DNA from: Rhizobiales bacterium 65-79
GTDB lineage: Bacteria; Pseudomonadota; Alphaproteobacteria; Rhizobiales; Rhizobiaceae
Assembly: GCA_001896885.1 (NCBI GenBank)
Contig: MKRJ01000046.1
Coordinates: 141,788 to 205,787, forward strand
DNA length: 64,000 bases
Direction of reading: 5' to 3'
Positions 25,990 through 34,217 of the stretch are shown here, piece by piece. Position numbers and translations under genes: made by a program. Within the stretch, counting starts at the first letter, position 1. Each line of letters starts with the position of its first letter. The notes under the pieces are model-generated. The model had not been told where the DNA came from. It worked only from the letters and a program-made list of their open reading frames with translations, and searched no databases.

Positions 25990-28900
25990 ATGAATTTCCA
26001 GACCATGCCTGACCTCCGGTCCGCGCCTTCGGGGCGCGACGTCACCGCCATCCTCGGACCGACCAACACCGGCAAGACCCATCTCGCCATCGAGCGCATG
26101 GTGGCGCATGAAAGCGGCGTTATCGGCCTGCCGCTCCGCCTCCTGGCGCGCGAGGTGTATGGCCGTGTCGTCGACAAGGTCGGCGCCGCGAACGTCGCGC
26201 TGCACACGGGCGAGGAGAAGATCACGCCGCCCGCCGCGCGCTTCTCCGTCTGCACGGTGGAGGCGATGCCGCGCGAGACAGACGCCGCCTTCGTGGCCAT
26301 CGACGAGGTCCAGCTCGCCGGCGACCTCGAGCGCGGCCACATCTTCACCGACCGGATCCTCAATCTGCGCGGGCGGCAGGAAACGCTGCTTCTCGGCGCG
26401 GCGACCATGCGCGGCATCCTGGAAAGGCTCCTGAAGGGCATCTCGACCGTAACCCGGCCGCGTATGTCGCACCTCGCCTATGCCGGCCAGAAGAAGATCA
26501 CCCGGCTGCCGCGCCGCTCGGCGATCGTCGCCTTCTCGGCCGACGAGGTCTATGCCATCGGCGAGCTGATCCGCCGCCAGCGCGGCGGCGTCGCCGTCGT
26601 CATGGGCGCGCTCAGCCCCCGCACGCGCAACGCCCAGGTCGCGCTCTACCAGTCGGGCGACGTCGACTATCTCGTCGCCACCGACGCCATCGGCATGGGC
26701 CTCAACCTCGATGTCGACCATGTCGCCTTCGCGCAGAACCGCAAGTTCGACGGCTTCCAGTTCCGTGACCTCACCGCCGCGGAACTCGGCCAGATCGCCG
26801 GCCGCGCCGGGCGGCATCTGCGCGACGGGACCTTCGGCGTGACCGGCCAGGTCGATCCCTTCGCCGACGACCTCGTCGAGAAGCTGGAAGGCCACGACTT
26901 CGAACCCGTGAAGGTGCTGCAATGGCGCACCGCCGACTTCGATTTTTCCAGCCTTGATGCGCTGAAGCGGTCGATCGAGACGACTCCCTCGTTCGAGGGG
27001 CTGACGAAGGCGCTGCCCGCCGTCGACCAGCGCGCGCTGGAGCATCTCGCCAACGAGCCCGAGATCCGCGACCTCGCCACCGCCCGCGAGCGCGTGTCCA
27101 TGCTGTGGGACGCCTGCGCCCTTCCCGACTACCGCAAGATCGCTCCGGCGCAGCATGCCGACCTCATCGCGTCGATCTATTTCGACCTCGTGCGCAACGG
27201 CCAGGTGGACGAGGGTTATCTCGCCGACCAGGTCGAGCGTGCCTCCTCGACCGAAGGCGACATCGACACGCTTTCCGCGCGCATCGCCCAGATCAGGACC
27301 TGGACCTTCGTCTCCAACCGTCCGGGCTGGCTTGCCGATCCGACACACTGGCAGGAGAAAACGCGCGAGATCGAGGACAGGCTCTCCGACGCGCTGCATG
27401 AGCGATTGACGAAACGCTTCGTTGATCGCAGGACTTCCGTCCTCATGAAGCGCCTGCGGGAAAACAGCATGCCGGAAGCGGAAATAGGATCGTCGGGAGC
27501 CGTGCTGGTGGAAGGCCACCATGTCGGCGAGTTGCAGGGTTTCCGCTTCACGGCAGACCAGAGTGCCGAGGGCGAGGATGCCAAGGCCGTCCGGTCGGCG
27601 GCGCAGAAGGCGCTGGCGCAGGAGTTCGACCAGCGTGCGGAACGCTTCGCCGCCTGCGCCAATGGCGATCTGGCGCTTGCCTCCGACGGCATCCTGCGCT
27701 GGATCGGGTCGCCGGTGGCGACGTTGACGGCGGGCGACGACCCGCTGAAGCCGCGCGTCATCCTGCTTGCCGACGAGCAGCTCATGGGGCCCGCCCGCGA
27801 CCAAGTGGCGGCCCGCGCCGAACGCTTCGTCAATTATCAGATCGAAAGCCTGCTGAAGCCGCTTCTCGACCTGTCCGGCGCCGAGCAGCTTTCCGGCATG
27901 GCGCGCGGCATCGCCTTCCGCCTGGTCGAGAATTTCGGCCTCATCAACCGCCGCGACATCGCCGCCGACGTGAAGGCCCTCGACCAGGAGGCGCGCGCCG
28001 CGCTCCGCCGCCTCGGGGTCCGCTTCGGCGCCTACCACATTTTCGTGCCGGCGCTGGTCAAGCCGGGTCCGGCGGGCCTTCTCACCCTGCTCTGGGCACT
28101 GAAGAACGACGGCAAGGATCGGCCGGGCTTCGGCGACGTCGTCCAACTGCTCGCCGCCGGCCGTACATCGGTCGTCAGCGATCCGGCCTTCGATCCGGCC
28201 TTCTACCGGCTGGCGGGCTTCCGCGTGCTCGGCCGGCGCGCCGTGCGCGTCGATATATTGGAGCGCCTCGCCGACCTGATCCGCCCGGCGCTCGCCTGGA
28301 AGGCGGGAACAGGCGCGCGCCCCGATGGCGCCTTCGACGGCAATGCCTTCACCGTCACGCCGCCGATGATGTCGATCCTCGGCGCCAAGGCGGAGGACAT
28401 GGAGGAGATCCTGAAGGGTCTCGGCTACCGCGCCGAGGCCAAGCCCGCCGCCGAGGTGACGACGCGGCTGGAGGCGATCGACCGCGCCCAGCGCGAGGCG
28501 GCGGAGGCCGAACAGGCTGCCAAAGCAGCCGCCGAGGCGCAGGCGGCGGAAGCGGCCGAGGCAGAGGCCGCAGCCGTCGAAGACCGACAAGTCGGTGCCG
28601 AGGCCGCTCAAATGGAGGCGCCGCAGGCCGACGATATCGCGACCGAAAGCGCCGCAGCCTTGACCTCCCCCTCGACGGGGGAGATCGCCGAGCAAGGCGA
28701 AGCGAGCGTGGGTGACACTTCCGAGCCCGCATCGGCTGGCGAAGCCGCAGGAACCGACGCTCCCGCGGACGAACCCGCCCCGTCCGAAGCAAGCGCCGAG
28801 GCCGAGGAGCCGAAGCCGATCCTTCTATGGCGTCCGGCGCGTTTCGAGCGCGGTCCGCGTCACCATCGCGAGCGCGGCAAGGACCATCGCCACCCCGCTG

Positions 28901-29172
28901 GAGCGGACGCGGACGCGTCCCGCCGTCAGGACGGCGCACAAGGCCGCCGCCGTTTCGACCACAAAGGCAAGCCCGGCCGCTCCGAGGCGGCAGGCGACGG
29001 CGAGCATCGAAATAGCCGCCGCAAGGGACGGCACGAGGGTCCGCACGAGCCGCCCCACAAGGGCAAGCCTGGCTTCCACGCAAAGCCGCCGCGCGAGGAG
29101 CGTCCGCCCCGCTTCGATCCCGACTCGCCGTTTGCCAAGCTCGCCGCGTTGCGCGACCAGTTGAAGAAGTAG
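25990..29172 (+). CDS. SUV3-type DEAD/H-box RNA helicase with long C-terminal extension
   Basis: The 1060-residue product has Walker A LGPTNTGKTHLAIE near residue 23, the DEVQ box AFVAIDEVQLAG near 100, and the helicase C block YLVATDAIGMGLNLDVDHVAF with QIAGRAGRH, as in SUV3/mitochondrial-type RNA helicases. From about residue 820 it becomes a low-complexity tail, first Ala/Glu-rich, then Arg/His/Lys-rich (repeats of HKGKPG), probably disordered and RNA-binding. Residues about 892-910 are encoded by a REP-like element. It heads a run of rightward genes with an S4 RNA-binding protein 13 bp downstream, suggesting a shared RNA-processing role. Confidence 0.9.
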   Translation: MNFQTMPDLRSAPSGRDVTAILGPTNTGKTHLAIERMVAHESGVIGLPLRLLAREVYGRVVDKVGAANVALHTGEEKITPPAARFSVCTVEAMPRETDAAFVAIDEVQLAGDLERGHIFTDRILNLRGRQETLLLGAATMRGILERLLKGISTVTRPRMSHLAYAGQKKITRLPRRSAIVAFSADEVYAIGELIRRQRGGVAVVMGALSPRTRNAQVALYQSGDVDYLVATDAIGMGLNLDVDHVAFAQNRKFDGFQFRDLTAAELGQIAGRAGRHLRDGTFGVTGQVDPFADDLVEKLEGHDFEPVKVLQWRTADFDFSSLDALKRSIETTPSFEGLTKALPAVDQRALEHLANEPEIRDLATARERVSMLWDACALPDYRKIAPAQHADLIASIYFDLVRNGQVDEGYLADQVERASSTEGDIDTLSARIAQIRTWTFVSNRPGWLADPTHWQEKTREIEDRLSDALHERLTKRFVDRRTSVLMKRLRENSMPEAEIGSSGAVLVEGHHVGELQGFRFTADQSAEGEDAKAVRSAAQKALAQEFDQRAERFAACANGDLALASDGILRWIGSPVATLTAGDDPLKPRVILLADEQLMGPARDQVAARAERFVNYQIESLLKPLLDLSGAEQLSGMARGIAFRLVENFGLINRRDIAADVKALDQEARAALRRLGVRFGAYHIFVPALVKPGPAGLLTLLWALKNDGKDRPGFGDVVQLLAAGRTSVVSDPAFDPAFYRLAGFRVLGRRAVRVDILERLADLIRPALAWKAGTGARPDGAFDGNAFTVTPPMMSILGAKAEDMEEILKGLGYRAEAKPAAEVTTRLEAIDRAQREAAEAEQAAKAAAEAQAAEAAEAEAAAVEDRQVGAEAAQMEAPQADDIATESAAALTSPSTGEIAEQGEASVGDTSEPASAGEAAGTDAPADEPAPSEASAEAEEPKPILLWRPARFERGPRHHRERGKDHRHPAGADADASRRQDGAQGRRRFDHKGKPGRSEAAGDGEHRNSRRKGRHEGPHEPPHKGKPGFHAKPPREERPPRFDPDSPFAKLAALRDQLKK
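28664..28717. repeat. REP-like element inside the helicase coding sequence
   Basis: CTCCCCC (28665-28671) pairs with GGGGGAG (28677-28683), and the following sequence GATCGCCGAGCAAGGCGAAG, then CGAGCGTGGGTGAC, is the reverse complement of the CTCACCC...GCTCGC...GCTCGCC arm seen at 9065-9090. It is read in frame as LTSPSTGEIAEQGEASVGDT within the disordered tail, without a stop codon. Confidence 0.75.
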
Positions 29173-29185
29173 CGGCGCATCGTCG

Positions 29186-29566
29186 ATGGTCGCGGGAGCG
29201 GGAGAACGCCAGCGCATCGACAAATGGCTGTTCTTCGCCCGTGTGGTGAAATCACGCTCCCTTGCCGCGAAGCTCGTCGTCGCAGGGCGGGTCCGCATCA
29301 ACCGCGACAAGGTCGAACAGGCGGCGCATGCCGTGAAGCCTGGCGACGTGCTGACGATCACGCTCGACCGCAAAGTTCTGGTCTATCGGATTCTCGGTTC
29401 TGGCTCCAGGCGGGGACCGGCGGAGGAGGCGCGCACGCTCTACGAGGATTTGACGCCGAGGCCGGATTCCGCGCCGGCCCTGCCGCCTCTTCGCGAGCCT
29501 GGCGCCGGTCGGCCGACCAAGAAGGAAAGAAGGGCGATCGACCGCCTGAACGACGGATCCGGCTAG
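29186..29566 (+). CDS. S4-domain RNA-binding protein (Hsp15-like)
   Basis: The 126-residue product has an S4 domain at residues about 8-70 ([23 protein letters not shown]... [25 protein letters not shown]), then a basic tail with [14 protein letters not shown]. This is the HslR/Hsp15 layout; Hsp15 rescues stalled 50S subunits with nascent chains. It lies 13 bp after the helicase and is probably co-transcribed. Confidence 0.9.
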   Translation: MVAGAGERQRIDKWLFFARVVKSRSLAAKLVVAGRVRINRDKVEQAAHAVKPGDVLTITLDRKVLVYRILGSGSRRGPAEEARTLYEDLTPRPDSAPALPPLREPGAGRPTKKERRAIDRLNDGSG

Positions 29567-29706
29567 CGTCCATTCCGCTTTGCCGGCACGGCCGAGCATC
29601 CTGTTCCGGCGGTGGGCGGCAGCGCGAAATCGCCGCCCTTGCAAGCGCCCCTCAAAGCGGATACCTCACCCGCGAAATCGCCGAATTTGGAGGCTGGAGC
29701 CGCCAC

Positions 29707-30045
<339 letters not shown>

Positions 30046-30410
30046 GTCTTCGTCTTCCTCGCGCAGGACGACGCTCTTACCCTTTTCGGCGGTCGCCTTA
30101 CCGCAGCCCTGTTGAAATCTGTATACATCTCATGCGCGATTAGCTTCGCGCGTGCGGCAAATTGTTGATTCTTTCACATTTTTATGTTACATAAGAAACA
30201 AGGTGCCGGGTGCCACCCGGTGATGATGTTGATCCAAGGCGACGCCGCATCAATCATCGACAGATGAACCAAGATATCCGGGTCAGGGCAATCTGGGCCG
30301 GAAAATTGATGTTGTATTGCGCCGTTGCGGTCTCCGGCCGACCTTCCATCAACATCGCGGCAATGCAGAACGGCGAAGGCAGCCGCTCGCACAACAGGAG
30401 TAGCAGGCGT
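30046..30410 (+). promoter_or_regulatory. Long leader of carD with a candidate promoter
   Basis: No gene is evident in these 365 bp. TTGATT (30165-30170) and TACATA (30188-30193) are separated by 17 bp in an AT-rich patch, a good housekeeping-type promoter. This would give a leader of about 210 bases before the carD ATG. An in-frame upstream start at 30210 lacks family sequence. Confidence 0.5.
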
Positions 30411-30983
30411 ATGGCAACCCAGCAGAAGAAATCCGCGCAGCGTCATGGTTTCAAGACCGGCGAATACATCGTCTATCCGGCGCACGGCGTCGGCCAGATT
30501 TCGTCGATCGACGAACAGGAGGTTGCCGGGCACAAGCTGGAGCTTTTCGTGATCGATTTCCAGAAGGACAAGATGCGGCTGAAGGTGCCGGTCGCCAAGG
30601 CGACTTCCATCGGCATGCGCAAGCTCTCGGAGACCGACTATGTCGACCGCGCGCTGAAGGTCGTGCAGGGCCGTGCGCGCATCAAGCGCACCATGTGGTC
30701 GCGCCGGGCGCAGGAATACGATGCGAAGATCAATTCCGGCGACCTGATCTCGATCTCCGAGGTCGTGCGCGATCTCTACCGCGCCGACAACCAGCCGGAG
30801 CAGTCTTACTCGGAGCGCCAGCTCTACGAGGCGGCCCTCGACCGGATGGCGCGCGAAATCGCGGCCGTGAACCGCATGTCGGAGACGGAAGCCGTTCGCC
30901 TGATCGAGGTCAACCTCAACAAGGGCCCGCGCCGCGGCGCCAAGGCGGACAATGAGGAGACCGAGCAGGAGGAAGCGGCCTGA
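30411..30983 (+). CDS. CarD-family transcription regulator
   Basis: The 190-residue product starts MATQQKKSAQRHGFKTGEYIVYPAHGVGQI, the RNA polymerase-interacting (Tudor-like) domain of CarD/CdnL, followed by a helical domain (SEVVRDLYRADNQPEQSYSERQLYEAALDRMAREIAAVN) and an acidic tail. CarD binds RNA polymerase beta and stabilises open complexes, notably at rRNA promoters. ATG at 30411 follows AGGAGTAG. A strong terminator follows. Confidence 0.93.
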   Translation: MATQQKKSAQRHGFKTGEYIVYPAHGVGQISSIDEQEVAGHKLELFVIDFQKDKMRLKVPVAKATSIGMRKLSETDYVDRALKVVQGRARIKRTMWSRRAQEYDAKINSGDLISISEVVRDLYRADNQPEQSYSERQLYEAALDRMAREIAAVNRMSETEAVRLIEVNLNKGPRRGAKADNEETEQEEAA

Positions 30984-31019
30984 TCCGCTTTCGACTGCTT
31001 CCAGTCTCCCCATCAAACG

Positions 31020-31051
31020 AAAACCCGGCCACGTGCCGGGTTTTTTGTTTT
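31020..31051 (+). terminator. Rho-independent terminator of carD
   Basis: AAAACCCGGC and GCCGGGTTTT arms around CACGT, ending in a run of T. It lies 37 bp past the carD stop codon. Confidence 0.92.
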
Positions 31052-31103
31052 AGGCCTTCGGGGAGGATTTTCCGTCCATCAACTTTTTGTCATGCGCTGT
31101 CAT

Positions 31104-31128
31104 GGAACGAGTCGCGCGCGGAAACGTT
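31104..31128 (+). promoter_or_regulatory. EcfG (RpoE2)-type general stress promoter of the RpoH gene
   Basis: GGAAC at 31104-31108 and CGTT at 31125-31128 are separated by exactly 16 bp, the alphaproteobacterial EcfG consensus. It lies 125 bp upstream of the sigma factor ATG. In Sinorhizobium meliloti rpoH2 is known to be under RpoE2 control. Confidence 0.7.
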
Positions 31129-31252
31129 AGCCCACCATTCCTTTACCGGTGGCGCGCTCGCGCGCCGGCGTCCCCACCGCAGGAATCCGGCTTTTTGCCG
31201 GCCATGGCCTTCTACCTAAGGCGCGCGAAGACGAGGTCAAGGAGTGCGCGTC

Positions 31253-32113
31253 ATGAACGAAGACTCAGCCAGGCGGAGCATGATCCGCGCGGCGATGCGG
31301 GCCCCTTATCTCGAACGTTCCGAGGAGCATGACCTCGCGGTGCGCTGGAAGGAAGATCACGACCAGGAGGCCCTACACCGCATCACCACCGCGCATATGC
31401 GGCTCGTCATTTCCATGGCGGCGAAGTTCCGCCATTTCGGGCTTTCCATGAGCGACCTCATCCAGGAGGGGCATGTCGGCCTGCTTGAAGCCGCTGCCCG
31501 GTTCGAGCCGGATCGGGACGTCCGCTTCTCCACCTATGCGACATGGTGGATCCGTGCCTCCATCCAGGATTATATCCTGCGCAACTGGTCGATCGTCCGC
31601 GGCGGGACGAGTTCCGCCCAGAAGGCGCTGTTCTTCAATCTCCGCCGCCTGAGGGCCCGCCTGGCCCAGGGATCGGAATTGCTTTCGAGCGCCGCCGTCT
31701 ATCACGAGATCGCCGCCGCGCTCGGCGTCCCCGAAGCGGACGTGGCGATGATGGATTCGCGACTGTCGGGGCCCGACGCCTCGCTCAACGTTCCGCTCGG
31801 CGACGAGAGCGGAGCCGCCTCCGACCGGCAGGATTTCCTCGTCTCGGACGATCCGCTCCCCGACGAGGTCGTTGGCGACACAATCGATTTCGAGCGCCGC
31901 TCCGGCTGGCTGAACACGGCGCTCGGCGCGCTCAACGAACGTGAATTGAAGATCATCCGGGAGCGGCGCCTTCGCGAGGAAGGTGCCACGCTCGAATCGC
32001 TGGGCGCGCGTCTCGGCATCTCCAAGGAGCGGGTACGCCAGATCGAAAACCGCGCGCTCGAAAAGTTGAGGGTTGCGCTGGTGAGGGAAAATCCCGAACT
32101 CGCCGTGCTTTGA
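31253..32113 (+). CDS. RpoH-family (sigma-32) sigma factor
   Basis: The 286-residue product has sigma region 2 (RLVISMAAKFRHFGLSMSDLIQEGHVGLLEAAARFEPDRDVRFSTYATWWIRASI), the RpoH box (QKALFFNLRRLRARL) that identifies the heat-shock subclass, and region 4 (ERELKIIRERRLREEGATLESLGARLGISKERVRQIENRALEKL). It is probably RpoH2 judged by the EcfG promoter. ATG at 31253 is chosen because AAGGAG lies 8 bases upstream; a GTG at 31244 overlaps that site. Confidence 0.93.
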   Translation: MNEDSARRSMIRAAMRAPYLERSEEHDLAVRWKEDHDQEALHRITTAHMRLVISMAAKFRHFGLSMSDLIQEGHVGLLEAAARFEPDRDVRFSTYATWWIRASIQDYILRNWSIVRGGTSSAQKALFFNLRRLRARLAQGSELLSSAAVYHEIAAALGVPEADVAMMDSRLSGPDASLNVPLGDESGAASDRQDFLVSDDPLPDEVVGDTIDFERRSGWLNTALGALNERELKIIRERRLREEGATLESLGARLGISKERVRQIENRALEKLRVALVRENPELAVL

Positions 32114-32124
32114 AGCGCGGCCTG

Positions 32125-32772
32125 CTACGCGCGCAGCGCCAGCGCGATCACGCGGACGAGGCCGCAGGCGGCCTTTTTCTGCGCTTCGATGTCGGTGAGG
32201 CGCGTCTTCATGCCCTCCAGCCCGTCCATCAGCATGTTCGCCATGCCCTGCGGACAGAGACCGGCAGCCTCGAGGTCGATGCCGTTCGCCGCGGCCTCGG
32301 CCCGAATGGCGTCGGCAAAAAGGTCGGACAATTCGCGGCACCAGTTCTCGATCAGGTCGCCGGCAAGGCTGGCCTTCATGTCGAGGAGTTCGCCGCCATG
32401 CGGCGATTCGGTAAACCGGCAGAGCGACGAGAAGACCGCCGCGTCGATGGCGGAGCCGAGGCGTTCGGTGAAGCTGCCTTCGCTGGCGATCGCGTCGCGT
32501 GCGGCATCGATCGAATGGCGCATCACCGTCCTGGCGATCTCGCGGTAGATTTCCACCTTGTTCCTGAAAAGCAGGTAGAGCGCGGGGCGCGACATCTCGG
32601 CGGCGCGCGCGATATCGTCCATCGTCGTGCGCGAATAGCCATGTGCGAGCGCCAGTTTCAAGGCGCCGTCCATGATGCGGGCGCGCTTGTTGTCGGCGGC
32701 GGATTCCAGGACCTCGTTCAGTTTTCCATCTCCTGCTTCAACCAGTGTTGACAAACTGACAGAATTTGTCAA
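32125..32772 (-). CDS. TetR/AcrR-family repressor (start uncertain)
   Basis: The N-terminal HTH (RARIMDGALKLALAHGYSRTTMDDIARAAEMSRPALYLLFRNKVEIY) is of TetR type, followed by an all-helical ligand domain. The start is odd. The outer coordinate here is a TTG at 32772, inside an inverted repeat. Other in-frame options are TTG 32754, CTG 32721 (8 bases after AGGAG) and ATG 32673, which would cut into the HTH. The only ATG near AGGAG (32729) is out of frame and stops after three codons. A single-base deletion near the start is possible. It is divergent from the RND pump it presumably represses. Confidence 0.8.
   Translation of the reverse strand: MTNSVSLSTLVEAGDGKLNEVLESAADNKRARIMDGALKLALAHGYSRTTMDDIARAAEMSRPALYLLFRNKVEIYREIARTVMRHSIDAARDAIASEGSFTERLGSAIDAAVFSSLCRFTESPHGGELLDMKASLAGDLIENWCRELSDLFADAIRAEAAANGIDLEAAGLCPQGMANMLMDGLEGMKTRLTDIEAQKKAACGLVRVIALALRA
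32748..32772. promoter_or_regulatory. Inverted repeat, candidate TetR operator
   Basis: TTGACAAA at 32748-32755 mirrors TTTGTCAA at 32765-32772 with a 9-bp spacer containing CTGACAGAA. It lies just upstream of the most likely repressor start region and 308 bp before the pump operon. Confidence 0.6.
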
Positions 32773-33080
32773 TTTGTTAAAAGGTCGGATGCCGGTAGGT
32801 TAGCCGGACTGGCAGGCGAGGGAATGCGCCATGCATCCGAACTGCTGCAGCCAGCGGTAACTTACGTGCCGCGGGCGCCGGAACGGATTGAGCCGTATGG
32901 ACGAGGCGGCTCGTTGCACCGGCGGCGGAACTGCACGGATTGGCGGCAGGCGTGTCAGGAGCATCGCGCCGGCGGCTTTTTTGAAACGCGGGAAGCATTG
33001 AACGCCCTACCGGGGCCACCCATATGCGCCGCTCTCGTGTGATTTGGGGGCGATCGGGACGGATCGTACACGGAAACACC
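32773..33080. other. Intergenic region between TetR and the RND pump
   Basis: These 308 bp hold no gene I can support. The pump promoter must lie here, but no strong -35/-10 pair, terminator or second copy of the TTGACAAA repeat was recognised. Confidence 0.5.
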
Positions 33081-34214
33081 ATGCCAAAATTACCCTTCCA
33101 TAAACTGGCAGCCTTTGTCGTGCTCGGCGTTTCGGCGGCCTGGGTGCTGACCGGCGAGATGTCCTCGGTCGGCAGCGCGTCGCAGGAAAAGCCGAAGACG
33201 CCGCAGGCCGTCGAGCCGCCGGCGCCCGTTCGTATGGTCGGCGTCATCGACGCGCCGAGGGAAATGCATGCCCGCGCCATCCGCATCGCCGGCCATACGG
33301 AGGCCGACAAGCGCGCGGTGCTCGGAGTGCGCGCGGCCGGCGTCATCACGAAGCTCCCCGTCAAGGAAGGCCAGCGGGTCAGGCAGGGCGATCTCGTCCT
33401 CTCGCTCGACAATGCCGACAAGATCGCCGCCGTCGAGATGGCGAAGCAGGTCGTGTCGCAGCGCGAGGCGGAGATGGAAGCGGCCGAACGGCTCGCCAGG
33501 ACCGGCAACATGGCCAAGCTGACGCTGGATAGCGCCCGCTCGGCGCTTTCGACCGCGCGATCGCAGTTGGAAGCGGCCAAGGCGGAGGAAGACAAGACCG
33601 AAGTCCATGCTCCGTTCGACGGCGTCATCGACAAGGTGCCCGTCGAGCAGGGCAGCTCGGTCCAGGTCGGAGCCGAAGTCGCCACCATTCTGGCGCTGGA
33701 TCCGGTGATCGCGGCGGGCGAGGTGAGCGAACGCGACCTCGACCACGTAAGGCTTGGCGACGAGGCGGACATCCGGCTGATCGACGGCCGCCACGTCAAG
33801 GGCACGATACGCTACATCAGCCGCGAGGCGGCCACCGCCACGCGCACCTTTCGCGTCGAGGTCGCCATTCCCAATTCCGATCTGAAGATCCCGGCGGGCA
33901 TGACGGCGGAAGTGACGCTGCGGGCAGAGCCGGTCAGCGCGACCATCCTGCCGCGCTCGGTCGTGACGCTGAGCGGCAAGGGCGACCTCGGCATCCGCGC
34001 CGTCGGTCCGGACGGGGTGGTCTCCTTCTATCCGATCGATATCGTCGACGACATGCCGCACGCGCTGGCGCTGGGCGGCATCCCGAAGGATGCGCGCATC
34101 ATTGTCGCCGGCCAGGACCTCGTGAAGGAGGGCGACAAGGTGCGCGCGGTCGAGGCGGATGCCGCTACCCTGAAGAAACTCGCCGCCCAGGCCAGCGGCG
34201 GGGAGACCGAGTAG
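33081..34214 (+). CDS. RND efflux periplasmic adaptor (membrane fusion protein)
   Basis: The 377-residue product has an N-terminal anchor (FHKLAAFVVLGVSAAWVL), a lipoyl/barrel-sandwich domain (GVITKLPVKEGQRVRQGDLVLSLDN), a short coiled-coil hairpin (residues about 115-175), the second half-motif KTEVHAPFDGVIDKVPVEQGSSV, and a beta-barrel domain. It links the inner-membrane pump to an outer-membrane channel. The pump gene starts 3 bp after its stop codon. No TolC-type gene lies nearby. Confidence 0.93.
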   Translation: MPKLPFHKLAAFVVLGVSAAWVLTGEMSSVGSASQEKPKTPQAVEPPAPVRMVGVIDAPREMHARAIRIAGHTEADKRAVLGVRAAGVITKLPVKEGQRVRQGDLVLSLDNADKIAAVEMAKQVVSQREAEMEAAERLARTGNMAKLTLDSARSALSTARSQLEAAKAEEDKTEVHAPFDGVIDKVPVEQGSSVQVGAEVATILALDPVIAAGEVSERDLDHVRLGDEADIRLIDGRHVKGTIRYISREAATATRTFRVEVAIPNSDLKIPAGMTAEVTLRAEPVSATILPRSVVTLSGKGDLGIRAVGPDGVVSFYPIDIVDDMPHALALGGIPKDARIIVAGQDLVKEGDKVRAVEADAATLKKLAAQASGGETE

Positions 34215-34217
34215 CGC

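Noticed and set aside
25861..28695. 944-codon open frame antisense to the helicase gene
   Set aside because: It mirrors the helicase codon pattern, is a composition-driven shadow in GC-rich DNA, and has no recognisable domain.
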